A stretch of 64,000 nt of DNA. It comes from Capitulum mitella (taxonomy: Eukaryota > Arthropoda > Thecostraca > Pollicipedomorpha > Pollicipedidae). The stretch lies in contig CP099849.1 of assembly GCA_030062745.1 (NCBI GenBank), forward strand, positions 27,696,024 to 27,760,023. Reading direction: 5' to 3'. The position numbers and the translations under genes are program-made. Positions 36,486-47,809 of the stretch are shown here, one piece after another. The notes beneath the pieces are model-generated. The model ran no database searches. It was not told where the DNA came from and saw only the letters and a program-made list of their open reading frames with translations. Within the stretch, counting starts at the first letter, position 1, and each line of letters opens with the position of its first letter.

Positions 36486-37447
36486 GATGCGGGTCATTTG
36501 CTGGCAGTGTAAGAAAACCTGCAGGAGGGGTGACAACCACACCCTCGCCGGCGAAGGTGAATTTGACTGAAAGACGAAACATTCGCTCTTTATGACTTCA
36601 TTACCAGTGCACATTTACATATTAAAATTGTGAATACAAATTGTGAATACCTATTGCGCAAGAATATCTCCAACCGAACATTGCATGCACTTCGTACAGA
36701 TCTAATTCTGGCGCGCACAAAACGTAGCACAACGTCTTTCTTTTCATGAGCTGGAGAGCATTTAGGTAGGCTCGGTAAACAAGGGCAGGGGCAATGTGAC
36801 CCCCAGGCAGTTTTTCTTGGATATCTTTTGAACAATTTAATTTGCGTTCCTGAAATTTACAGCACTTTTCCAAAATGATCAGCAATTTTAAACTTGTCCT
36901 GTTCTCTTTTTCATCGGCTCGTAATTTCCCGAGATATTCAGGCTTGACTCCGGTGGTCACCACCCCGATGCGGGTCATTTGCTGGCAGTGTAAGAAAACC
37001 TGCAGGAGGGGTGACAACCACACCCTCGCCGGCGAAGGTGAATTTGACTGAAAGACGAAACATTCGCTCTTTATGACTTCATTACCAGTGCACATTTACA
37101 TATTAAAATTGTGAATACAAATTGTGAATACCTATTGCGCAAGAATATCTCCAACCGAACATTGCATGCACTTCGTACAGATCTAATTCTGGCGCGCACA
37201 AAACGTAGCACAACGTCTTTCTTTTCATGAACTGGAGAGCATTTAGGTAGGCTCGGTAAACAAGGGCAGGGGCAATGTGACCCCCAGGCAGTTTTTCTTG
37301 GATATCTTTTGAACAATTTAATTTGCGTTCCTGAAATTTACAGCACTTTTCCAAAATGATCAGCAATTTTAAACTTGTCCTGTTCTCTTTTTCATCGGCT
37401 CGTAATTTCCCGAGATATTCAGGCTTGACTCCGGTGGTCACCACCCC
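36486..37447. repeat. 481-bp direct tandem duplication
   Basis: Copy 1 is 36486-36966 and copy 2 is 36967-37447. Reading them side by side I find a single difference, G at 36750 against A at 37231. Each copy contains a minus-strand frame and a CCTTCGCCGGCGAGGG palindromic segment resembling the TTAA-element ends. No domain is recognised in the frame. The duplication is either very recent, homogenised by conversion, or an assembly artefact. Confidence 0.95.
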
Positions 37448-37449
37448 GC

Positions 37450-39872
37450 CGCACCTCAGAAGAGGCATAACCACCGACAAGAACCGTGGCTTGACGTGAC
37501 CTCGGGTGGATTTCGGGTATCTTACACTTTACATCGTATCACATACCTACGAACAAAATATCTGAACTACATTCGAGCTTCTGTGACACTCAAAGTCTCT
37601 AAACCGAAAAAAGGCAGGGTCGCCAAAACTATAGCATAAGCCATAACACGCTTCTATTTGACCTGACCTGACCAAAGATGTAACGCGCAAAGCGCAAAGT
37701 AGGCTAAGTGTGATTGTTTTAGAAAGAACAAGAACGAGGCTATCCAACAGTGCCACTCTCAGTCCTCGATCACGATTAGTTTGGATTTTAGGAGGGGGGA
37801 CTCAGACTGACTCCCTCCTTGACGGTGCGTGCGGGCGAGAGGCCATGACGGGCCGGGTTAGGCAATCAGAAGACTGCAAATTTTACGCACGTCACAACTG
37901 CATTATAGGTTATCTTAACCACACACTAATTTCACGCAAACATGTGACATACATAACATTCTAAATGTTGACGCTGGCGACAGCTGATGCTGACACTCCG
38001 AGCTCAGTTTTCGGGACATCGGTTATTTAGACTTCAAGTAATGTCATAAGACCCAGGTGGTTAACCTGTCGTCAGTTTAGACTTCTAGTAATGTCATAAA
38101 ACCCAGGTGGTTAACCTGTCGTCAGTCATTGTCTGCAATATTTTGCGGAGCCACTGGACGCCACGTGACCACACAGTCGGCCCGACCCTAAGCCCCAGTG
38201 AGCGATCAGTGGTTCTGCGACGGCGCGCCACGTAAACGAATCTATTGACCACGCGGTTTTTTGCAAAAAAATCGGTTCTGTGAAAGGTTAGACTTAGCGT
38301 ACACCGCTCATTCTGTTCAATGCACAAGCCTGCAGAACTTTTGATTTGCATGTGCCTGAGTTCCCAGGGGTGAAGTCTCGTGTATCAGACACCTCAAAAT
38401 TGGGAAACTGACCACAAAGAAAGGTAGGCTGCGTTTCGTTGGAAAGCTGGAGTAATATACATCAGTCGTGCATAGACTGCGTCTGTGCTGGAATCGAAGA
38501 TGTGAGGTGCAACAGGCATATCATTTGCACCACATCAGCGTGTTCATGCGGATAATATCCGGTAAAATTTGTGTCCAGGCGACGCCAGTGCCAGTCCCTC
38601 TGAATGGTACGTACGAGGAGGTCCTTCATAACTAAAGAGGCTTATGGTTTGCATAGCCGTGGCTAAAGGACTGGAAGCCCATCTGGTAAGCTTAAAATTA
38701 AAATCTGCTGGCGCGTGCGTTTAGGAAGCTCATTTATCCCAGGGAATCCACTCTGGAGACAACCACAAGTTCAGGAAATGCGACGGAGTATGTTTTGTAA
38801 AACCGGCAGAATGCTATAAAAATGACTGAATGCGCCACAACGAGTACAGCGGAAGAACGCTCAGCTCTGCTTGGTGTAATCCGGACGTCTGCTTGTTGGC
38901 CTCCGAACTTGTGTGCTTACTTGTTTAATGCACGAGAGAAAAAAGAAACTTGAACTACACTTCTTTATTCACAGACATCAACAAATGCCTTAGCTCCCGC
39001 CATTTTTCGGGATTTATTCACCGTCGAGTGTATAGATGATACGACCCCCAGCCAGGTCCAAACCTGACGTGATGTAGCAATGCATTGGACACGAGGGTGT
39101 AAATAGGTCTTTTGGTTACACGATTATGTCCCGTTTTACCTTTTTAAGCCACAGACAAACTGTGTAGGCGACCTGAAAGAGTCATGTCGGTGAGCTCTGT
39201 TTTCCATCTGCTGCTGAAGAAAAAACGACAGTGACCTCAGTTCGCGATTTTCACATAAGATGACAATGACACAATGCGGAGGTCACCGCCATCACAGTTG
39301 ACACCCATGCATGGGAACAAGTAAGACCTAGTACCCTTTGACACTTAAAACACATCGTATATTGTAGTGGCCATAGCCGTATCACGATTTCTCCATGACA
39401 TCCCTCGAGAAAGGGCCATAGCTCAGGGATATGGCAAAACAACAACCTCAAACTTTCAAGATCATACACGTAAGAAGGCCCCAAACTCGACTACGCAACA
39501 TTGCAAAGCGATCGGAACAGTCAATGTAGGGTAGTTTGTGAGAAAAATAAACTCAGAAGAGTTGCATTTGTCCCCATGCATTGGCGAGATCTATAACTAT
39601 TTGCATCGGGCTTAACCTAAGTAGACTGAGCACGGTTCATTGCAACGTTGCATTATGTTAAGCAGTACGTTCATGTTATGTGCAGTGCTGTTTACAGCAT
39701 TATTTGTAAGTTGATGATATAGGTTGCAACTTGTCATGATTATTTGTATCATGTAAAATTCACATATGATACGTAATATTTCTTCCGGTTGTTAAGATCA
39801 CGCATTATTTGTAATATAATTCTGCATTGTCTACAAACTAAAACTTGGACTTAAGTAATGCAAGTCATGCTA
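37450..39872. other. Intergenic, no recognised gene
   Basis: No coding family recognised. It contains the 50-bp duplication at 38026-38125 and otherwise unrecognised sequence. Confidence 0.35.
38026..38125. repeat. 50-bp tandem duplication
   Basis: Two copies of a unit containing 'caggtggttaacctgtcgtc', offset by 50 bp, with two or three substitutions. Confidence 0.85.
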
Positions 39873-39960
39873 TTAACCCGCGAGTTACGGTGGGATTTTT
39901 TGCTGTCTTCCACACCTTTCGTTTCTCCAGCATAACTTACGAACGGCAAATACCAGCGAC
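39873..39960 (+). mobile_element. Probable end of a TTAA-flanked element
   Basis: TTAA at 39873-39876 is followed by CCCGCGAGTTACGGTGGG, resembling the CCCGCGCACG terminus at 53905. The partner end was not located. Confidence 0.3.
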
Positions 39961-40457
39961 CCAAATTTTCATTACCCCTACATGAGCAGCACAGCCACCT
40001 TTTGTCAAAAACGTAATTGAACATGCCACCATAGATCAGGATATATGACGTCGTAAACTGGATCACATAGTTTTCGGGTACTGTTAGGACTTAGGTATCT
40101 GTCTTTTCTTTTGTCACGGCTTGCAAAAACTCAGCAGGAATGACAAAAAGACTAAATACCATGTCACACAACTGATAAATGACCTGAAGTGAGGTCAACG
40201 TTAGTCAGTGACCAGCTTTGCAGAGCTTTGCCTCTAGCGACCAAAGTAGTGCAGATACGGAGAAACAAATGACATTTCTGAGCTTCTTGTAAAAGGATAC
40301 ATCAGAAACATGCAACAATTCAAACGTCATATCGTAATCTAATTTCACGTCGTTGACCTGGGCTCAACTTGGGCCACTTTTTGCACAAAAACTGTTCGTC
40401 GTGCAAGAAGAATTTGTTTAATGCCAAATGTAACCAATGCAGACTAATGTCGCCCAG

Positions 40458-40637
40458 CATATTAATAGGACATATTAATTATATTATATAATTAATATGT
40501 TAATACAATTATATAACATAATTATATTACATTATATAATTATATTATATTGTATATTAATATAATTAATATTACATAATTATGTCATTATATGATATAT
40601 ATTAATTATATAATATAATAACGTAATATATTAATAT
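40458..40637. repeat. AT-only low-complexity block
   Basis: About 180 bases of almost pure A/T built from 'attaatata' and 'ataattata' words. It directly precedes a perfect hairpin. Confidence 0.85.
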
Positions 40638-40679
40638 AAACATATTAATAGGGCGTGCAGTCGCCCTATTAATATGTTT
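40638..40679. repeat. Perfect 18-bp hairpin
   Basis: The left arm AAACATATTAATAGGGCG (40638-40655) is exactly complementary to 40662-40679 across a 6-base loop (tgcagt). A partial copy of the arm, catattaatagg, also starts the AT block near 40458. Confidence 0.92.
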
Positions 40680-43499
40680 TGGGAACTGTCGATCATTGTC
40701 ACTTTTAGGGGTTTGACCTAACGTGTCATGTCATCCGTGGTCTGGGGCCGGGATTTGACTGTCGTTTTAATAGTCGAAACTGAACCATATTGGTTCTCGA
40801 GATAGACAAGGGACCAAAATGTTCCACTCGCAGGTAACTGGCGGCTGGTGAAATACCAAAGATATCACATATGTGCAGGGCCTTGAAACACCCAAAGAAG
40901 ACTACAGGCGAAACCACATCCAGGCAGGGAGTGAAGTCCACGACAAGTAGCACAGCAAGTTATCAAATTAAACCGTTACTTTATCAGATTTCAATAATAA
41001 TTCGTAGTAATTTTCCTCTCACGCCCTTCTGAACAGGTTTTCTAAGACGCTTGGCGTAATGGTCAAAATGTAATTTCGTTCATTAGGTGAAGTCGGCAGA
41101 TTATGACTTACAACTCCAAGGCTTTCATCACATCTGTGCAACAGACTTTTCTTTCACACACACAGAAATCACGAGAACCTTACGGACCAGTATGTTTGTA
41201 AACTTCCAAAAGCCTGCGAATTTCTTCTCTCGTATTTTGTTCATACCGATTTTAAAAAACATTGAAACTGGTGACCTCAGCCTATTTGAACTATAATGAC
41301 CTCCGGGACTTAAAAACATGTTATCATGTTGAAAAGATAAAAGCCAGGCTTTCGTCTAGATCAGCCCCTAATTGGAACTTTGTGGCTGATGAAACGTGTT
41401 TGCAGGATTCCATAAGGAAAAATGCAAGTTTGTGAACGTCTTAATGTGGCAGAATGCATGGTGCTGATCAGACATCACGTAAGCAAATGCCGATCGCCGG
41501 CAACATCACGAACCCTTTGCAAGATCTTGTTCGGTAAGACTTCTACCCGGATGCGTCTTCACAAACCGCGTCATTCACAGATGCCTCGACGAAGGCACAT
41601 CAGTATCATCATTAAAGCGGCATTCGCTGTGCGTAAAACGCTCCATGGCTTTTGCTGTCGCGGCAAAACGTGTGCAGAACAACACTAAGGAGCTAAAAAA
41701 CGTCAGAACACATTGCCGCCATCAGCCGGTCACTCTCTACCAGCCGGGCGGCGACCAATCGGTTCATGCTATTTTTACGAGATCATATAAAAGGGACGCC
41801 GCGGATATATTCGACGGCGCCTGGCCCACCCTATCGCGGCTCGGTAAACGATTTTCTGAAACGTTCTGTCCTCACCGGCGGCAGTCTGGGGTGGTCATCT
41901 GACGCAACACTCTGTAGCGTAAGCAGGCCGCCCGGCGCCGACGGCGCCTCCATTCCGCAACATTCTGCGCATCGCGGCCACGTCTTGCATTGCCATAAAT
42001 CCATTTATGCTGAAACTGGCAATATCTTTGATCAGGGGAGACGAAATTTTGACGCCCAGTACAGTGCCTAACTCAGGCTACCTTTCCGCGCCATTCACCG
42101 TCACGGCTTTTGCAAATTGCAGTCTGAGGTTCTCTGTGGTCTCCACTGTCTCTTTTTTTAGAAAGACGACACAGTTTTCCGCAAAACTGCCAGTTAAGAT
42201 CGCAGACATACCTCATGTCATTAGCTTCTGTTTGCCGAATGGTAGCTTAGGGCTTTGGTCTACGCCTTTTGTTTCATATCTGTCAGCTCATCGCACGCTC
42301 TCTTTCTGTGTGGTCTGAAAAAACCCTCTCGCAGAAAAGGTTATCGTGACTCATGACACATGTCTGCACGGTTTTGTGCCCATTTCTGAACCGCCAGGGA
42401 AGCCGTCTCACCAATTCCACACCGCTTCAAGACATGAGACACAATTTACCGTCGGACGAACACGGTTCGCAGCTCGAGCTGTTCATACAGCTCGCAGCTC
42501 GTATGAATCACGCTAATAATGTTACCCTATTCTTGGCTGTCGGCTTGATAGACCGCCCCTAGGGCTTTCACTGCCCATTTCCGAGCCGATCAAGGTAGAT
42601 CCATGTAACTTGGTGACCTTTACAAACCCTATGTGTATACTGCCAAAAACCAGTTTGTAAGTTTGTCGGATGGGGGTTGAAGAGGGGTTTTTGCGCGATG
42701 TGTTCGATCGGTTCTCGTAATTTTGAAAGCTGCTCTCTCTTCGATTTTATTAGGATCAAACAGCTCATTTTCCATATCGCCTGTTCATGTAATGCCTTGT
42801 GACATCTTTGTACAGTGCCGTTATAAGGACGGCTGTGTTCTGTTTTGTGACTTTTGTATTAAGCTTGACCGAGCTGCATCCTTCGGTTACGGCATACGAA
42901 AGCAAAAAAACTGCCATCTGACGTCCCTTCACTCCGAGCAAACCATGCGATCTATCAAAGCGGACAAGTTATTAATGCAAGTTCAATGACCCGCCTCAGA
43001 TTCCTAGATTATAGTTCGGCACTGGCTGGGGCAGCAAGTGCTGTGATACCTAGAAGTGGCAGCCAGTGCTATGTGCCTGGGAGGAAGCGATCAACCAGCC
43101 AAATGTAGATGTCGGTCACGTCCGGCTGGCATTCCTGCGGCCAAGATCACAGTCTGGAAAACTTAATTTCGGCGGGACGAACAAGGGGGAATCAAAGCGC
43201 ACCCCCGGCTGCTGATAGCTCATTCATAGGACTTGTATCGGAATATCGGTAGAATATCGGACTCATGATCGTAAGCCTGCGGCTCCGTATCCCGACACTG
43301 CCAGTTGTCCATCGGCGATGCCTGTGGCGAGCGCCTGATGTAACAGGTCTTCCTCGGGATTACCGAACAATTCATTTTCGACACCTCACGATGGCTGAAA
43401 ACCCCAGCGGCGGGAACGTAATGTAACAACTAACACTCTCAGCCAGCATGGAAATCCAGATAGGCTTCATGACTTATTGCCACTTTCACTCTAAGACTA
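40680..43499. other. Intergenic, no recognised gene
   Basis: Several short frames (e.g. 41422-41688, 42007-42318) show no recognisable domain. 41884-41897 (cagtctggggtggtc) matches an arm of the intron 1 hairpin. Confidence 0.35.
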
Positions 43500-43570
43500 T
43501 ATCTTTATGTATACATGATAAAGATATGTATAAATAAATAAATAAATATATGTATAAAGATGTATATTTG
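43500..43570. repeat. AT-rich microsatellite with (TAAA)n core
   Basis: About five TAAA units at 43529-43548 lie within palindromic 'gtatac' and 'tatgtata' words. Confidence 0.8.
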
Positions 43571-44165
43571 CTGTGGAGTGCTCTTCTTACACAATGTGGC
43601 CACTGTCTGAGCGTCACCGGGGCACGTATTTCTGTTTTGATACCAGCTGGGACTTTGTTCCCAAAATCCTGAGCCTGCTCTTGTCTGCGGGAACCTTCAG
43701 AACGTCAACTAAGACGTCTTTGTTAAATAAATCAGAGCTTTCAAGCAAAGCACCGCCAAATGCGGTCTCACCCGCTACAGCTAACAGTCTGTGCATCAGG
43801 AGGCAGGCAGAGATAAAGACGGCGTCAGTCAAAGCTGATTAAAGCAACGACTGCTACAACAATGCGGCATTGTCTCCGAGGGGGTACGGGGACGGATTAG
43901 CGTTCCACTGGAAACGCGCGGCGACAGACCGTTGTAGCATGTCATTCCGGCGCGGCAGCCGAGACTGGCCGGCGGCGGCGCTGCGCCGGCCGCTGTGAAA
44001 TCCTGCCCTGAGCACCTGGGCAAACACGACCAAAGAGGCCGGCCGCCGCCGCCTCCGTGACGCCAGCAGCCAGCTGGCCCCCGAGCCGGTGTCCAGGGGT
44101 TTCCGCGCGGTAGCGAGCCCGACCTGACGTCAGTTAAAAACCACAGACATTCTGATTTATCGCGC
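43571..44165. other. Intergenic with a small GC island
   Basis: CpG-rich at 43950-44110. No gene recognised. Confidence 0.35.
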
Positions 44166-44470
44166 AACCACAAGCCAAGCAATTTTGTAAACGTTTACGA
44201 GCCAGTACAATTAGCAATGCTCGCTGCCGGTCGTCAGTGAGGCCCGCAAGCATACCACTTAGTTCTGGGAACGTACAGGAAATTTCTACCAGTTAGAGAA
44301 AAAATAGTATGCTTGCTATTCGGCGACCTCAAGCTGAGCAATTTTGCAAACGTTCGCGAACCAGCACAATTAGCAGTGTTCATTGACCGTCACTGGAATC
44401 ATTTATTTCAGAAAACTTACAGCAAATATCTAACAGTTAGGGAAAAACTAGCATACACATAACAAAAATT
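44166..44470. repeat. 159-bp tandem repeat, two diverged copies
   Basis: 'caagccaagcaattttgtaa' near 44171 pairs with 'caagctgagcaattttgcaa' at 44330, a 159-bp offset. The blocks 'ccag.acaattagca.tg' and 'agttag.gaaaaa.tag' also recur at that offset. Confidence 0.8.
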
Positions 44471-44479
44471 CGAACTGTA

Positions 44480-46587
44480 TTTCGTATTCTTTTACGCATA
44501 CTGGAGCAACGCTCCGATGCATAAACATCTCCTTGCAAACTTGCTTGACTATCTTAAAGAGCAATGTGAAATCACGAAAACTCCCAAAACATAGTACCAT
44601 TGCTCAAGGCAAGCATCTACCCGGGGGTGTGCACAAGACCTGGAGTTCGAGCATGTGAGTGCTGAAAATATCTGCAGCATGACATAACGATTTGGTTAAG
44701 GCTCTTAAGAAATAGGTGCCTAGCCTAGCTAAACTTAGCTAGCAAGCCCCTTTATCTGCTAGCGTAAAGCCACTCTGTTTTCCTCTTGTCCTCTTGAAAA
44801 GATTGCATACTGTCTCCAAGGCTCATTTCAGCTTCACTGCCCTGTTGTGCATAGGCGCCAGCTTGAAGGACCGGATGAGGGATTTTTGCCACCTCGCAAG
44901 TCCTGGGATCTATCTAACACCATTTATCTGCTTACGGAGCTTGGACTTCGTTGACTAAGTCTGTAGTGGACGAAGCCGTATTGCCTCTTCATTTTGATAT
45001 CATGGACGGAGGTGTTGTCCACGCTACTAGGTCGTTAGTCTGTCGGGGCCTGAGGTTCAGTGCCGTGGAAGTGGAACAGTACATTCAAGGTTTCTAAACC
45101 CAAATGCCAAACAACAGCAACTGGAACAAGACGCTCAGTGTGTTGTGTCTTGTTTGTTGTTGAGTTTGCCCAAGAAAGCAGAACAAGTCCGCCAAGTCCT
45201 GGCGGTGTCAGACTTAGAACACAATACATCATAGCCTCCTTAGTTACGAAAGCGACCGAACAAGTCTACCATAAAGCCATCCATGGGTCCGCCTCTCATG
45301 CACACGTTAACTAAAATGTTTCACGGTGCTTGCAGAACAGTTGGGAGAGTTACCAAGCCCCACGGCTCTTCCCGAAACCGTTCCGAAATGGCAGGCGAGA
45401 TACCTCATGCGGGGGACACAAGTCCTCCCCAGCACGGAGTAAGATTCATGACGAGGGAAGATCGGTCAAAGAGATGAATGCGGTGCGAATAACAATGGCG
45501 GTCTTCTAGCTCATGAAAACTAAATGACCTGACGTGACCAGACTTTTTCTGTTTTGGGAAGAGGACACTTGGAATAAACCAATACCAGTTTCAGACTATT
45601 GACTCAACCCGTTTACTGGCAAATCACATTACCAACGCAACCTAGGTGGTTACATCCCTCCCACCGACTTTCTCTTTTCTTGCAATTCTCGTGATTCTTA
45701 TTCTCCCAATGAGAACGGGATTGTCTGTTTCTTTTATAATGTGTGCATGTTGCCTTGATCGTAATTTTATTCTTCAGTGACAGCCATTTCGAGATGTTGG
45801 ACGTTCCCATCAGAGTTTTCAAATGCAAAGTGTCCGAATTTTCATCTCTGATAAGACGTTTAACCGAGCCGAATTTACTTTGCTGATCCTAACCCCATCA
45901 CCCAAGGTACCTCAAATGCTTAGTGATGTGCGCCTAAAAATAAAGTCAGATGCGAGGTGACGCTAAGGGACACGACGTCAAGTCACGTCACGGCCGGTAG
46001 TGACGTCTGGGGTCTATTTGGGCCCTGCTGTTCCTCCTTAAACAGTGCCAGCTCCCTCTGAGGATAAGAAGATAAGTCGCTGGCTAGGGGCGGAATCGTT
46101 TGGTTCCTCACTCCCTGAGATGTTTTCTGATTCAAGTTCGTTATACCTGAAACCAAGAACAGGATATCTGCAGTAGTTCTAATCCCACGTGAATTGAACC
46201 CACATTTTCTTCGTTATTTGTTCCCATAAAAGACCCCGCATACATCTGTCGACAGTAGCTTCGAATGAGCGGTGCCCGGGTTCCATCTCATACGCCATCG
46301 GCGGAGACTGCCTGTATTTGTTGTCACGAAGCCAAAATCTGTTTTTTTTTTATCTCCAAGAGCTGTGGCCTTCCGGTTATGTGCAGTAACATTACAAGAA
46401 GCCTGGTGGGAATACTATGTTCATTGTCCTTGACTAAGGCTTTGCATGTCTTGGACTAGACTTCTCCTCGAGGCGCTGAAGATGCTGAATGGCTCCCAGG
46501 CAAGATGACGAAGCGAAAGCGCAAAAACAATCGCCAGACATCTTTTGGCTGAGCAGCTTACTACAAGTAAGGAGATGAGCCACCAAC
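44480..46587. other. Intergenic, no recognised gene
   Basis: Nothing recognised. Frames are short and without domains. Confidence 0.35.
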
Positions 46588-46591
46588 TTAA

Positions 46592-47801
46592 CCCTATTCC
46601 CGGCAGGGGGTGGGGCGGAATCCGCCCCCCCTCAGGTTTTTTGCTTGCCAATTCCAGGCTTTTTAACGCAGCTTCACGAAACTTGGTGACTTTTCCTAGC
46701 TATTCCTTCTACGCGCTGTGACAAAATTTCGAAATTTTAATTTGCTCAGGGGCGGAGCCAGGCAACGTTTTTGGGAGGCACCTCAGGTCATTTTTGGCCA
46801 TGTTGAGGGTAAAAGGAAAATGTCTGCCAAAAACAGGGTTTTTAAGATAGAACTTAAAACTTTATACGAATGTATAGCTAGATAGTTGGGCAATGTGCAT
46901 ATGTAATTTTGTTTATCTGAGATCACTTTACAAGGTCAGGTCAAGGTCAAAAGTCACAATGTGTTTTTTCGCAATAATTTCGGCACCGTTTTTTCAAATG
47001 CCAAACCCGGAATATATATAACGTAGAAAGATGCCCTCTACTTGTGTACCAAGTTTCAGCTTGATATCAGGTCGGGTCACGGAGCTATGACCTAAAATGT
47101 CAGTGCGTGTACCCTATATTGCAAAAGCCAAAAAATGAATTTTTTGGGATAGAGTGAATTTAATCGATTAAAAACGTTTAAAGATAATATTGAATGCACA
47201 CGACATCATTCCAGGTGACCCCAAGGTCACTGGAGATCATTTAAGGTCAAAGGTCACAAGTTGATCTGAAGAACGTGTGACCATGACAGTTCCCCCTTTT
47301 TTATGTCCCTGGCACCGCCTATGCTAACATTATACAAAAATTGTAATGCGATTTGTACTTCTTTACCATAACATGACTAGCAGAAGCTAAAAAAGTGTTT
47401 TGGCCTCTTTTGTTCATTCCGTTATTAGAAAACTAATCCCCCTGTTTTTGAAACCCTGTGAACGCCCATGAATTTTCTCAAAGTTTCAAATTTGCATACC
47501 CATGGTAAAGGCCCTATCCATAATCTCTCGATTGATGCCAGTTTCATCGAAATCAGTCCATAAACAACGGAGTTATAAGAAGTCCAAAAGTACCCCCATT
47601 TTGACATTTTTGCCCCCCTGTATCCACAAATTTCAAAATTTTGAAAATTTATTTTTATAAAAATGTAGTTCACGTCACGGCAAATCGATTTCCGTTTGTT
47701 GCGATGAAATCGGATAAGTAGTTCTCGAGATCTCAGGGGGGGCCGAATCCGCCCCCCCCTGCCGGGAATCGGCCATACCGTCTAGCCCTCCGGGAATAGG
47801 G
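46592..47801. mobile_element. Intact-ended 1,210-bp TTAA element, piggyBac-like, non-autonomous
   Basis: The element is bounded on both sides by TTAA (46588-46591 and 47802-47805). Its termini are perfect 12-bp inverted repeats, CCCTATTCCCGG on the left and CCGGGAATAGGG on the right. TTAA duplications followed by CCCT/CCY termini are characteristic of the piggyBac superfamily. Just inside each end is a G-run/C-run hairpin around a GGATTC-type core. There is no transposase frame, so movement would need a partner in trans. An older inverted copy is at 7078-8296. The interior carries AGGTCA direct repeats. Confidence 0.85.
47244..47256 (+). promoter_or_regulatory. DR1-type nuclear receptor motif (AGGTCA A AGGTCA)
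   Basis: This is a perfect direct repeat of AGGTCA with one-base spacing inside the TTAA element, the consensus for RXR/USP- or HNF4-type binding. A second, overlapping AGGTCA cluster is at 46934-46946. Activity is not implied by sequence alone. Confidence 0.4.
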
Positions 47802-47809
47802 TTAATGGA

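Noticed and set aside
36622-37480. Paired minus-strand frames of 125-157 codons
   Set aside because: They are the two copies of one tandem duplication; there is no independent evidence of coding and no known domain.
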